Source: Wenzhouxiangella limi
GTDB taxonomy: Bacteria > Pseudomonadota > Gammaproteobacteria > Xanthomonadales > Wenzhouxiangellaceae
Direction of reading: 5' to 3'
Assembly: GCF_010499265.1 (NCBI RefSeq)
Contig: NZ_JAAGSC010000034.1
Span: forward strand, 40,977 to 104,976
DNA length: 64,000 bases
The notes beneath the pieces were generated by a model. That model was not told the origin of the DNA. It was given only the letters and a program-made list of their open reading frames with translations, and ran no database searches. Position 1 is the stretch's first letter, and every line of letters begins with the position of its first letter. The position numbers were made by a program, and so were the translations under genes. Positions 1 to 7,292 of this stretch are shown here, piece after piece.

Positions 1-155
1 AAGGCATGACCCATGTGCAGGGTGCCGGTGACGTTCGGCGGCGGCAGCAGGATGCAGTAGGGCTCGCCCTGGCCCGATGGCATGAAGCAGCCGCTTTGTT
101 CCCAGCGCGAATACCAGCGCTGCTCCAGTTCGTGCGGGTTATAGGTCTTGTCCAT
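1..155 (-). CDS. valS: Valine--tRNA ligase, N-terminal fragment (cut by window edge)
   Basis: Only the first 51 codons are present; the gene runs off the left edge. The peptide begins [18 protein letters not shown] and reaches [15 protein letters not shown], which holds the class I synthetase HIGH motif in the HMGH form typical of ValRS. The enzyme charges tRNA-Val in the cytoplasm. It lies 6 bp downstream of holC on the same strand, so pepA-holC-valS looks like one transcript, the order known from E. coli and many other gammaproteobacteria. Confidence 0.93.
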   Translation of the reverse strand, partial: MDKTYNPHELEQRWYSRWEQSGCFMPSGQGEPYCILLPPPNVTGTLHMGHA

Positions 156-161
156 TGAACT

Positions 162-563
162 CTACTTGAGTAAATGGTGGTGAACGTCGGCGCCCCTGGT
201 TTTCCAGGCTTTCCAGCGCTCGCGCAGCGGCTGCTTGAGCGATTCATCCGGCGGGACGATTTCCAGAACGCGCTCGAAGCGACCGCCGGGCAGCGGCGCC
301 GAGGGATCGAGGTTGATCAGGACTTGGGCGCTGTCCGGTGCCTCTTCAAGCAGCCGGATGGGGGCCTCGGGCTGGTTGATGCCGTGCGGCAAAAAGCGCC
401 CTTCCGGCGTCTTCCACAGCAGTTCATCCAGCGCTTCAAGCTCGGGCCGTCGGGCCACCAGGGCTATCGTGGCTGCCTGCGGCCAGGCGCGGCCAACCAG
501 CACGCCGGCAACGAACAGCGGGTCGGTAAACCGCCCGCCCATTTCGTAGAAGTCAACCCTCAA
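162..563 (-). CDS. holC: DNA polymerase III chi subunit
   Basis: The product is 133 residues and starts at a TTG codon (561-563) that overlaps the end of pepA by 11 bp; upstream sequence in this frame is antisense to pepA and has no better start. It reads (M)RVDFYEM near the N-terminus, then ALDELLW and a buried INLDPSAPLPGGRF segment, matching HolC in length and layout. HolC binds HolD (psi) and SSB and couples the clamp loader to single-stranded DNA. Its position between pepA and valS is the conserved gammaproteobacterial arrangement. The TTG start with translational coupling to pepA probably keeps expression low. Confidence 0.87.
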   Translation of the reverse strand: MRVDFYEMGGRFTDPLFVAGVLVGRAWPQAATIALVARRPELEALDELLWKTPEGRFLPHGINQPEAPIRLLEEAPDSAQVLINLDPSAPLPGGRFERVLEIVPPDESLKQPLRERWKAWKTRGADVHHHLLK

Positions 564-2052
564 CGACGCCCCAGCCCCCGGCCCGATCCACCAGCCACTG
601 CACCAGCATGCCGACCGGTCGCCCGGTGGCGCTTTCGGGTTTGCCCCATTGCCAGGCCGAACCGGCGATGTCCAGGTGCGCCCACGTCTGACCTTCGGTA
701 AAGCGCGACAGGAAGCAGCCGGCGGTGACGCTGCCGGCCGGCATGCCGCCAATATTTTTCATGTCGGCAAACGGGGTGTCGATCTGTTCCTGGTAGTCGT
801 CCCACAGCGGCAGCCGCCAGCCGCGGTCGGCGGCCCGGGTGCCGGCGCTCAGCAGTTCATCGGCCAGCGCATCGTCGTGGGTCATGATGCCGCTGGCGTG
901 GTGGCCGAGAGCCACCACGCAGGCGCCGGTCAGAGTCGCAATGTCGACCATCGCCGACGGCTTGACGAACTTGCCCGTCCAGGTCAGGGCATCGGCCAGG
1001 ATCATGCGGCCTTCGGCGTCGGTGTTGTGCACTTCAACGGTCTTGCCGGACATGGTGGTGATGACATCGCCGGGCCGATAGGCCTTGCCGTCGGGCATGT
1101 TTTCCACCGCGGCGACGACGCAGTCGACGTTCAGCGGCAGCTTCAGGCGAGCGACGGCCTCCATGACGCCGATGGCGGTGGCGGCACCGCACATGTCGAA
1201 CTTCATCTGTTCCATCAGATCGCGCGGCTTGAGCGAGATGCCGCCGGTATCGAAGGTGATGCCCTTGCCGACCAGCGCCAGTGGGGCATCGTCGGCGTTG
1301 CCGCCGCGCCAGCTGAGGTGGATCAGGTAGGACTCATTGGCGCTGCCCTGACCGACGGCGAGCAGGCTGTGCATCTTCAGCTCGGTCATCTTTTGTTCGT
1401 CGAGGATCTCGACGTCGAGCCCGTCGTGGTGCTCGGCCATCGCGCGGGCGCTATCGGCCAGGTACTGCGGGTTGCACAGGTTGGGCGGCAGGTCGCCCAG
1501 GTCGCGACACCGCTCAATGCCTTGATAAATGCTGTGGGCAACGGCCAGCTGGGCCTGGACCCCGTCGCCGTCGGCAAAGCTGACCTGTTCGGTCGGCGGC
1601 GCGGCATCGGCGGCGGGTTTCTTGGTGGCGGTGTAGACATAGTTACCGTGCGCCAGCCCCAGCGCCGCCAGTCGGATTTGGGTTGGCGAATCGCAGTCGG
1701 CCACTTCAGCTTCGGTCAGCAGGCAGTGAGCACTGGTTGCGCGCGACTGGCGCAGCGCCTTGCCAGCGGCTCGAACGGCGTTGTAGAAAGCCACGCCATC
1801 GCGTTTTTCCGCCTTACCCAGCCCGGTGACCAGGACCCGCGCTGCGGCGATCCCTGGAACCGCATGCAAAAGCACGGTCTTGCCCGATTTGGTCGGCAGA
1901 TCACCGCTTTCGAGCAAACGGGTAAGAAACCCGTCACTGGCCTGGTCCACGGCTGCCATACCGGGTCCGAACTGCCGATCTTCGCAAAGACCGAGAACGA
2001 GACAGTCGCTGCCGACGCTGACGGGGGAATCCTGGGTGGTTGTAAACTGCAT
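553..2052 (-). CDS. pepA: Leucyl aminopeptidase PepA (M17 family)
   Basis: The 499-residue protein has the M17 length and motifs: VGKGITFDTGGISLKP at about 261-276 (metal and catalytic lysines K263 and K275, metal ligand D268), D286 in FDMCGA, and NTDAEGR at 343-349 carrying D345, E347 and R349. It removes N-terminal residues from peptides as a cytoplasmic hexamer with two metals. Some PepA proteins also bind DNA (XerC/D site architecture in E. coli); nothing here proves that role. The gene is transcribed away from lptF across only 55 bp, so the two promoters must lie in that spacer or extend into coding sequence. holC overlaps its end. Confidence 0.96.
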   Translation of the reverse strand: MQFTTTQDSPVSVGSDCLVLGLCEDRQFGPGMAAVDQASDGFLTRLLESGDLPTKSGKTVLLHAVPGIAAARVLVTGLGKAEKRDGVAFYNAVRAAGKALRQSRATSAHCLLTEAEVADCDSPTQIRLAALGLAHGNYVYTATKKPAADAAPPTEQVSFADGDGVQAQLAVAHSIYQGIERCRDLGDLPPNLCNPQYLADSARAMAEHHDGLDVEILDEQKMTELKMHSLLAVGQGSANESYLIHLSWRGGNADDAPLALVGKGITFDTGGISLKPRDLMEQMKFDMCGAATAIGVMEAVARLKLPLNVDCVVAAVENMPDGKAYRPGDVITTMSGKTVEVHNTDAEGRMILADALTWTGKFVKPSAMVDIATLTGACVVALGHHASGIMTHDDALADELLSAGTRAADRGWRLPLWDDYQEQIDTPFADMKNIGGMPAGSVTAGCFLSRFTEGQTWAHLDIAGSAWQWGKPESATGRPVGMLVQWLVDRAGGWGVVEG

Positions 2053-2107
2053 GAATTGAGTCTCTTCAAGAACCTAGTCGGCCATTGTAACCACCTCACC
2101 CTTGACG

Positions 2108-3178
2108 ATGTTGATCCTGCACCGCCACCTGATGCGCGAAGCTTTCGTGGCCAGCACCATGACCCTGCTTGTGCTGCTCGGGGTGATCTCCGCGCTGTTT
2201 CTGGCCGAGCTGCTGGCCGAGGCCGCGCAGGGTGAGCTGCCGGGTGCCAGTGTGCTGCTGCTGCTTGTCCTGCGCCTGCCCGAAGCGATCTTGATGATCG
2301 GACCGCTCGCCCTGATGACCGGTCTGCTGCTGGCGCTGGGACGCGCCCATGAGCAAAGTGAAATGACCGTGATTCGGGCCGCGGGCGTTGGTTTCGGCCA
2401 GTGCTTCGTGCCGCTGGGCTTGCTGGTTTCGGCCTGGGCCCTGGCCCTGCTGCTGGTGTCGGGCTGGCTGGCGCCGTACGCCGTCGAACGGACCGGAACG
2501 CTCATGGCCGAAGCGGCTCGCCAGGCCGTGGTCGGCGGGCTGCAACCGGGTCGTTTCGAGCGTCTGGATCGCGGGCGCTTGACGGTCTATGTCGGCGGTA
2601 TGGATACCCGGGACGGCCGGCTGGAGAACGTGCTGATTCAGCACGATGATCCGGAACAGCCCGAGGTGTTGAGCGCGGCCTCCGGACGAATGTGGCTGGA
2701 CGCCGAAGACGGCAGCCGTTACCTCTCTCTTCTCGATGGGCACCAGGTACGCCACGGCCCGGATCCCGGACGGGGGCCGCTGCGAGAAATGCGCTTTGCG
2801 CGCAACGACATCCGGCTGCCGCCCCCCGAGTTGGGCGGCAGCGAAGGCGGTGAAATGGCCGCAAGGCTGCCGCAGCTGTTGTCGCCGGAAAGCCCGGCCG
2901 AGCGCCGTGAATGGCATTGGCGTCTGGCCGCTCCGCTGGCCGCGCTGATCCTGGGTGCGCTGGCCGTTCCGCTGTCTTACCGTTCGCCTCGCCAGGGCCG
3001 CTGGGGAAGTATTGTTGTGGCCCTGGCGTTGTATCTGGTCTACAGCAATGCCATTCAGGCCGGTCTGGTCATAATGGAGCGGCGCGACGCCATCGCCGGT
3101 CCGGGCTTGTGGCCGATTCACGGCGTACTGCTGCTGGCAGCGGCGGCATTCTGGCTGCGTCACCAGCGGCGATGGTGA
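2108..3178 (+). CDS. lptF: LPS export permease LptF
   Basis: The 356-residue protein has three N-terminal membrane helices within the first 125 residues, a periplasmic beta-jellyroll region (about 130-265) and three C-terminal helices, the YjgP/YjgQ plan. I chose ATG 2108 over the in-frame TTG at 2102 because it gives the usual short N-terminus (MLILHRHLMREAF). LptF pairs with LptG and the ATPase LptB to extract LPS from the inner membrane and pass it to LptC-LptA. The gene diverges from pepA and overlaps lptG by 7 bp, implying translational coupling. Confidence 0.94.
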   Translation: MLILHRHLMREAFVASTMTLLVLLGVISALFLAELLAEAAQGELPGASVLLLLVLRLPEAILMIGPLALMTGLLLALGRAHEQSEMTVIRAAGVGFGQCFVPLGLLVSAWALALLLVSGWLAPYAVERTGTLMAEAARQAVVGGLQPGRFERLDRGRLTVYVGGMDTRDGRLENVLIQHDDPEQPEVLSAASGRMWLDAEDGSRYLSLLDGHQVRHGPDPGRGPLREMRFARNDIRLPPPELGGSEGGEMAARLPQLLSPESPAERREWHWRLAAPLAALILGALAVPLSYRSPRQGRWGSIVVALALYLVYSNAIQAGLVIMERRDAIAGPGLWPIHGVLLLAAAAFWLRHQRRW

Positions 3179-4248
3179 TTGTCCCGCGTCTGAGCGGTTA
3201 TGTTGCCCGCGCGGTTCTGGGCGGGATGGTGCTGACGTGGCTGCTGCTGCTCGGTATTCATCTGCTGATCGACTTCATTCGCGAAGCGCGATCCCTGGGC
3301 GGTGACTATGGAGCTGTGCAGATGCTGTGGTATCTGCTGCAGACCACCCCGCGCCGCCTGTACGACGTCTTTCCCTTTGCTGCGCTGATCGGCACCTTGC
3401 TTGGCCTGGGTGGACTGGCTTCGGCCAATGAAATCGTTGCCATGCGGGCGGCCGGTTTCGATCGCGGTCATCTGGCCTGGCGCGTGCTCGTCGTGGTGGC
3501 GGTCTGCGTGCTGCTCATGGCGGCCATGGCCGAATGGGTGATTCCCGATCTTGAAACCCGGGCGCGGGCCGAACGCCAGCAAGCGAAAAGCGGGCAGCTG
3601 CACGTGGGCGATGCAGGACGCTTGTGGCTGCGCGATGGCGCTTTCATGATTCGCCTGAACGAATCGGTCTGGCGCGATGAAAAAGACCTGACCTTTGCCG
3701 ATGCGTTGATCTATCGACTCGATGAGCACATGCAGCCGCGCGAGATTCTTCGTGCTGCGCGTGCGGTTCACGAAGGCGATCAATGGTTGCTGGAGAAGGT
3801 CAGCTTTCGTGACCTCGGCGCGGCGGGCAGCATGGGCTCGCGCGATGCGCTGCGGCTGCCCTCCAGGCTCAGCCCGGAACTGTTCATCGCCGCGGTCAGT
3901 CGTCCGCGCTTGCTGGCCTTGTCAGACCTCCATCGGATGCGCGGTTACCTCGCTCGCAACGGTCTGGATTCCGGCGCCTATGAGCAGGCTTTCTGGCAGC
4001 GTATGTTCTTTCCCCTCAACGTGCTGGCCATGGTGCTGGTGGCCCTGCCGTTCGTCTTCCGGGGCGGGCGCGGCGGTGGGCGAAGCCCCGGTCTGTTCAT
4101 TGGCGTGATTCTGGGGCTGATCTTTTTCGTGATCAGTCGGCTGACCCAGAGCCTGGCCATGGTCTGGCCGCTGCCCTTGTGGTTATCGTTGTTGTTGCCG
4201 CCTCTGTTGATCATGGTCCTGGGCGTGGTTTTCCTGCGTCGTCTTTGA
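3172..4248 (+). CDS. lptG: LPS export permease LptG
   Basis: The protein is 358 residues, starting MVIVPRLSGYVARAVLGGM at ATG 3172, inside the last codons of lptF. The long open frame upstream of this point is out-of-frame lptF and should be ignored. It has the same plan as LptF: helices near the N-terminus, a periplasmic domain (about 120-270), then three helices ending in a very hydrophobic tail. It forms the LptB2FG extractor with LptF. The final 66 bp overlap the 3' end of the RDD gene on the other strand. Confidence 0.94.
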   Translation: MVIVPRLSGYVARAVLGGMVLTWLLLLGIHLLIDFIREARSLGGDYGAVQMLWYLLQTTPRRLYDVFPFAALIGTLLGLGGLASANEIVAMRAAGFDRGHLAWRVLVVVAVCVLLMAAMAEWVIPDLETRARAERQQAKSGQLHVGDAGRLWLRDGAFMIRLNESVWRDEKDLTFADALIYRLDEHMQPREILRAARAVHEGDQWLLEKVSFRDLGAAGSMGSRDALRLPSRLSPELFIAAVSRPRLLALSDLHRMRGYLARNGLDSGAYEQAFWQRMFFPLNVLAMVLVALPFVFRGGRGGGRSPGLFIGVILGLIFFVISRLTQSLAMVWPLPLWLSLLLPPLLIMVLGVVFLRRL

Positions 4249-4662
4249 GCGAGTGCGGGGAAGCGTGATCAGCCGGGTGCCGGAGGCGAGGTCATGCCAG
4301 GTCGCGCGCTGCGGATGAAACAGGCTCCAGGCAAAGCCGAGCCCGAACATCGCCCAGGACGCTAGCGCGGTTGCAAAACGAATCAACGTGGATCGCCACA
4401 ATACCGGTTGCGAGTCGGCAACAAGCCGTATGCGCCAGGCCTTCATTCCCAGCGTCTGGCCAGCGCGCCAGCACACGGCCAGGTACAGCCAGGCCACGAT
4501 CATCAAGTACAGCTGAAAGGCAAGACTGGCTGTGCCGACCTCGGCCTGTCGGACCACGACGACAATTGCCGTTGCCGCCATCCAAAGCGCGATGATCAGC
4601 AAGGCATCATAGACGATGGCGGCGAGGCGCCGTGGCAGTGTGCAATATTCCATGGCTGGCAT
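4183..4662 (-). CDS. RDD family membrane protein
   Basis: The 159-residue protein opens MPAMEYCTLPRRLAAIVYDALLI, containing the Arg and Asp that name the RDD family, followed by three hydrophobic segments (about 20-40, 52-70, 95-115) with GQTLGMKAWRIRLV between the second and third, a typical RDD signature. ATG 4653 is an alternative start. RDD proteins are small inner-membrane proteins; some members have been linked to ion transport, but no function can be assigned here. The C-terminal 30 residues are charged and Gln-rich and are encoded opposite the end of lptG. Confidence 0.82.
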   Translation of the reverse strand: MPAMEYCTLPRRLAAIVYDALLIIALWMAATAIVVVVRQAEVGTASLAFQLYLMIVAWLYLAVCWRAGQTLGMKAWRIRLVADSQPVLWRSTLIRFATALASWAMFGLGFAWSLFHPQRATWHDLASGTRLITLPRTRSKTTQENHAQDHDQQRRQQQR

Positions 4663-4785
4663 CCGAACAAAGCCTTTTGAACAAGCCTTTCCGAGGCTTT
4701 GATTTGCTTTTGCAAAGCAGCTACTTTACTCTTCGGCAAACGTCAATCCTTCACCCACTCAACAAAGCGCAGGGAGATTGCATTC

Positions 4786-5421
4786 ATGCACAGTCAGGAA
4801 GAAACCCGACTTGAACAAGTCGCAACCGACGACGGCTCGGTGACATCGTCCGAGACGCCGGCCGCAGAGGCACCGGATGCGGCGGCACCCGTCAAGAAGG
4901 CGACGAAGAAAAAAGCCGCCAAGAAGAAGGCCTCGAAGAAGAAGACCACCAAGAAAAAAGCGTCCAAGAAGAAAGCCGGCAAGAAAAAGGCCAGCAAGAA
5001 AAAAACGAGCAAGAAGAAGGCAACAAAGAAAAAAGCCACCAAGAAGAAGGCTTCCAAGAAAAAGGCTTCAAAGAAAAAAGCGTCCAAGAAGAAAGCCGGG
5101 AAGAAAAAGGCCGGCAAGAAGAAAGCAACTAGGAAAAAAGCGTCCAAGAAGAAAGCCGGCAAGAAAAAAGCCGCCAAGAAGAAAAGCGGTAAGAAAAAGC
5201 GCGGCAAGAAGAAAAAGGTGACGGCGGCTGCCGGCGAGCCCATGGGTCGTTTGCTGGCCGCGGTGGAAGAGCTTCGCGCGGCCGTGATGGACATGGCCAG
5301 TTCCGAGGTCGCCTACCGTCGCAAGGCGGTGGAGGATTTCCGCGAAACTGCCAGGGCCAAGATCACCGATCTGGAATCGGCCGCCCAGAGCAGCCTGGCC
5401 CGTCTGACCGGCAAGAACTGA
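4786..5421 (+). CDS. Histone H1-like lysine-repeat protein (AlgP/Hc-like)
   Basis: The 211-residue protein starts at ATG 4786 after an AGGGAG ribosome site (4771-4776). It has three parts: an acidic, Thr/Glu-rich N-terminus (1-35), a block of 20 full pentapeptides of type Lys-Lys-Lys-Ala-Ser/Thr/Gly (41-140), and a mixed-charge segment (150-211) predicted as helix or coiled coil. The basic block resembles eukaryotic H1 tails and bacterial AlgP/BpH1/Hc proteins, which bind DNA without sequence preference and compact the nucleoid. Unlike AlgP, whose repeats are Lys-Pro-Ala-Ala, these lack proline. DNA binding is inferred from composition; the C-terminal segment is not recognised. Confidence 0.8.
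   Translation: MHSQEETRLEQVATDDGSVTSSETPAAEAPDAAAPVKKATKKKAAKKKASKKKTTKKKASKKKAGKKKASKKKTSKKKATKKKATKKKASKKKASKKKASKKKAGKKKAGKKKATRKKASKKKAGKKKAAKKKSGKKKRGKKKKVTAAAGEPMGRLLAAVEELRAAVMDMASSEVAYRRKAVEDFRETARAKITDLESAAQSSLARLTGKN
4894..5217 (+). repeat. 15-bp tandem coding repeat (KKKAx pentapeptides)
   Basis: About 21 near-perfect 15-bp units encode Lys-Lys-Lys-Ala-x. Lysine codons vary between AAA and AAG, so the DNA units are not identical while the peptide is nearly constant. This suggests selection on the protein along with slippage-driven length change. Confidence 0.9.
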
Positions 5422-5455
5422 GATCTCCGCTTTCGCAAGTTGGCTGGAGATCAAG

Positions 5456-5485
5456 AAACGGGGTGGCCTTCGGGTCACCCCGTTT
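5456..5485 (+). terminator. UUCG-loop hairpin between the H1-like gene and xerD
   Basis: A 13-bp stem (5456-5468 with 5473-5485, one G-T pair) closes a TTCG tetraloop. A second inverted repeat, GATCTCC/GGAGATC (5422-5428 and 5446-5452), lies just before it. There is no T-run after the stem, so it could be a weak terminator, an mRNA 3'-end stabiliser or an attenuator ahead of xerD. Confidence 0.55.
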
Positions 5486-5504
5486 CGCGTTCCGGAGGCC
5501 GAAG

Positions 5505-6380
5505 ATGTTGTTGGCTGAACTGATCGATCCCTTCCTGGACACGATCTGGTCTGAGCGAGGACTGGCCGCCCACACCATGGAGGCTTATCGGCAGGATCTG
5601 GAGCAGTTCGCGCTGGCGATCGATGGTCCGGCTCTGTCGGTCAGCCGTTCACGGTTGATGGAATACCTGTCGGTACGTCTGCGTCGGGGTGCGGCCGTCT
5701 CCAGCGTGACGCGGCAGGTCTCCTGCTTGCGCCAGTTCTTTGCCTGGGCGCAGCGCCAGGGCTATCTGAAAGACAATCCGATGGTCGATCTGCAGGCGCC
5801 CGCCCGAATTCGGCACCTGCCGCATCTGCTTTCCGAACCCGAGGTTCGCCGCCTGCTGTCACAACCCGACGCCGGGAGCGCGCTGGGGCTGCGCGATCGC
5901 GCGATCCTGGAAATACTGTACGCCACCGGCGTACGGGTCAGCGAACTGGTCGAGCTGGACCTGGCGCGACTCAACCTGGTTCGCGGTCTGGTGCGCGTGA
6001 TCGGCAAGGGCGGCAAAGAGCGGCTTGTGCCGCTGGGAGAGCCCGCACAGCAGGCGGCGGAGCGCTGGCTGAAACGGGGCCGGGACCGTCTTTCGCCGGT
6101 CGGTGATCGTGTTTTCGTCTCCTGCCGCGGTCTGGCCCTGAGCCGACAGGCCGTCTGGCAGCGTATCCGCAAGCACGCGCGCGACTGCGGCATCATCGGC
6201 AACATTCATCCGCATCGGCTGCGGCACTCCTTTGCCACGCACTTGCTGGATCACGGCGCCGACCTGCGCGCGGTGCAGATGCTGCTGGGTCACGCCGATC
6301 TGGCCACCACCCAGATCTATACCCACGTCTCCCGCTCCAGGCTCAAGGCGCTGCACGCCGCCCATCACCCGCGCGGCTGA
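5505..6380 (+). CDS. xerD: Site-specific tyrosine recombinase XerD
   Basis: The 291-residue protein starts at ATG 5505, 6 nt after GGAGG (5494-5498). It has the SAM-like N-terminal DNA-binding domain (about 1-90) and the catalytic domain with all expected residues: R144 (ATGVRVSEL), K168 (GKGGKE), H237 and R240 (HRLRHSF), H263 (LGHADL) and nucleophile Y272 (IYTH). With XerC it resolves chromosome dimers at dif near the division septum under FtsK control. XerD is preferred over XerC because of the C-terminal SRSRLKALHAAHHPRG and the dsbC neighbour downstream, a common gammaproteobacterial pairing. Confidence 0.92.
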   Translation: MLLAELIDPFLDTIWSERGLAAHTMEAYRQDLEQFALAIDGPALSVSRSRLMEYLSVRLRRGAAVSSVTRQVSCLRQFFAWAQRQGYLKDNPMVDLQAPARIRHLPHLLSEPEVRRLLSQPDAGSALGLRDRAILEILYATGVRVSELVELDLARLNLVRGLVRVIGKGGKERLVPLGEPAQQAAERWLKRGRDRLSPVGDRVFVSCRGLALSRQAVWQRIRKHARDCGIIGNIHPHRLRHSFATHLLDHGADLRAVQMLLGHADLATTQIYTHVSRSRLKALHAAHHPRG

Positions 6381-6472
6381 GTACTTCGGCGGGCAGGAAA
6401 CTTGTCGGCTGCTCTATACTCCAAGCCGTGTCGATTCACTCGCCCGAAATTCCTCGTCAGGAGAACAATGGA

Positions 6473-7207
6473 ATGAAACCAATCAACCTCTCAGGGCTGG
6501 CGCTTGCCGGTGTCATCCTTGCAGCAAGCGCGGTGGCCGCTGACCCGGCTGCCATTGAAGAGCGCCTTTCGGCGCTGGTGCCGGACACCTCGGAAGTCGC
6601 CATTGCCGAAACACCGTTGCCGGGCATCATGGAGGTGCGCGTGGGCAGCGACATCATCTATATGAGCGACGATGGACGCTATCTGTTTCAGGGCCGGGTC
6701 ATCGACCTGGAAACGCAGCAGGACCTCACCGATGCCGCCATGGCGGATGTCCGTCGAGAGCAGATCGATGAGCTGGAGCGGTCCGAATTCGTCACCTTTG
6801 GCGAAGACGACGCTGAGTATGAGGTGCTGGTCTTCACCGATCCGGACTGCGGTTTCTGTCAGCGCCTGCACGAGAAAATGGACGAGTACCATGAAGCCGG
6901 CATTCGCATCCACTATCTGGCGTTTCCGCGCGCCGGTGAAGGTTCCCAGACTTATAACAAGATGGTTTCGGTGTGGTGCGCCGATGATCGCCAGGCGGCG
7001 ATGGATGTGGCCAAGAGCGGCGGTACGCCGCGGGCCGCCACCTGCCCCAACCCGGTACTGGAGCAGTACCAGCTGGGCCAGAGCCTGGGCGTGACGGGCA
7101 CGCCGTCGATGATGACGTTCGACGGCGACATGATTCCCGGGTACGTGCCGCCGGATCAGCTACGCCAACGCCTGGAAACACTGGCAGCCGGCAACGGGAG
7201 TCCCTGA
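6473..7207 (+). CDS. dsbC: Periplasmic disulfide isomerase DsbC
   Basis: The 244-residue precursor starts at ATG 6473 after AGGAG (6459-6463) and has a clear signal peptide (about 1-23, ending AVAA). Residues 24-85 match the N-terminal dimerisation domain and the thioredoxin fold follows with a CGFC active site at 126-129, the cis-Pro segment GVTGTPSMM, and two further cysteines (WCADD and ATCPNP) matching the structural disulfide of E. coli DsbC. It shuffles wrong disulfides in exported proteins and is kept reduced by DsbD. A TATACT hexamer at 6415-6420 may be a -10 element, but I see no good -35. Confidence 0.9.
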   Translation: MKPINLSGLALAGVILAASAVAADPAAIEERLSALVPDTSEVAIAETPLPGIMEVRVGSDIIYMSDDGRYLFQGRVIDLETQQDLTDAAMADVRREQIDELERSEFVTFGEDDAEYEVLVFTDPDCGFCQRLHEKMDEYHEAGIRIHYLAFPRAGEGSQTYNKMVSVWCADDRQAAMDVAKSGGTPRAATCPNPVLEQYQLGQSLGVTGTPSMMTFDGDMIPGYVPPDQLRQRLETLAAGNGSP

Positions 7208-7292
7208 ACCGAACCGCGCCGCCGGACGACCAGGCGGGACGACCCCGCAGGCGCGGCGCCGCACCCCAATATCCCATGTTGCGAAAAACGCC

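Noticed and set aside
4894..5217. Short direct repeats that could suggest CRISPR or iterons
   Set aside because: 15-bp period in one frame with no spacers; encodes KKKAx pentapeptides.
4794..5294. Minus-strand frame rich in Phe and Leu, looking like a membrane protein
   Set aside because: It is the complement of the lysine repeats (AAG/AAA read as CTT/TTT), so the apparent helices are an artefact.
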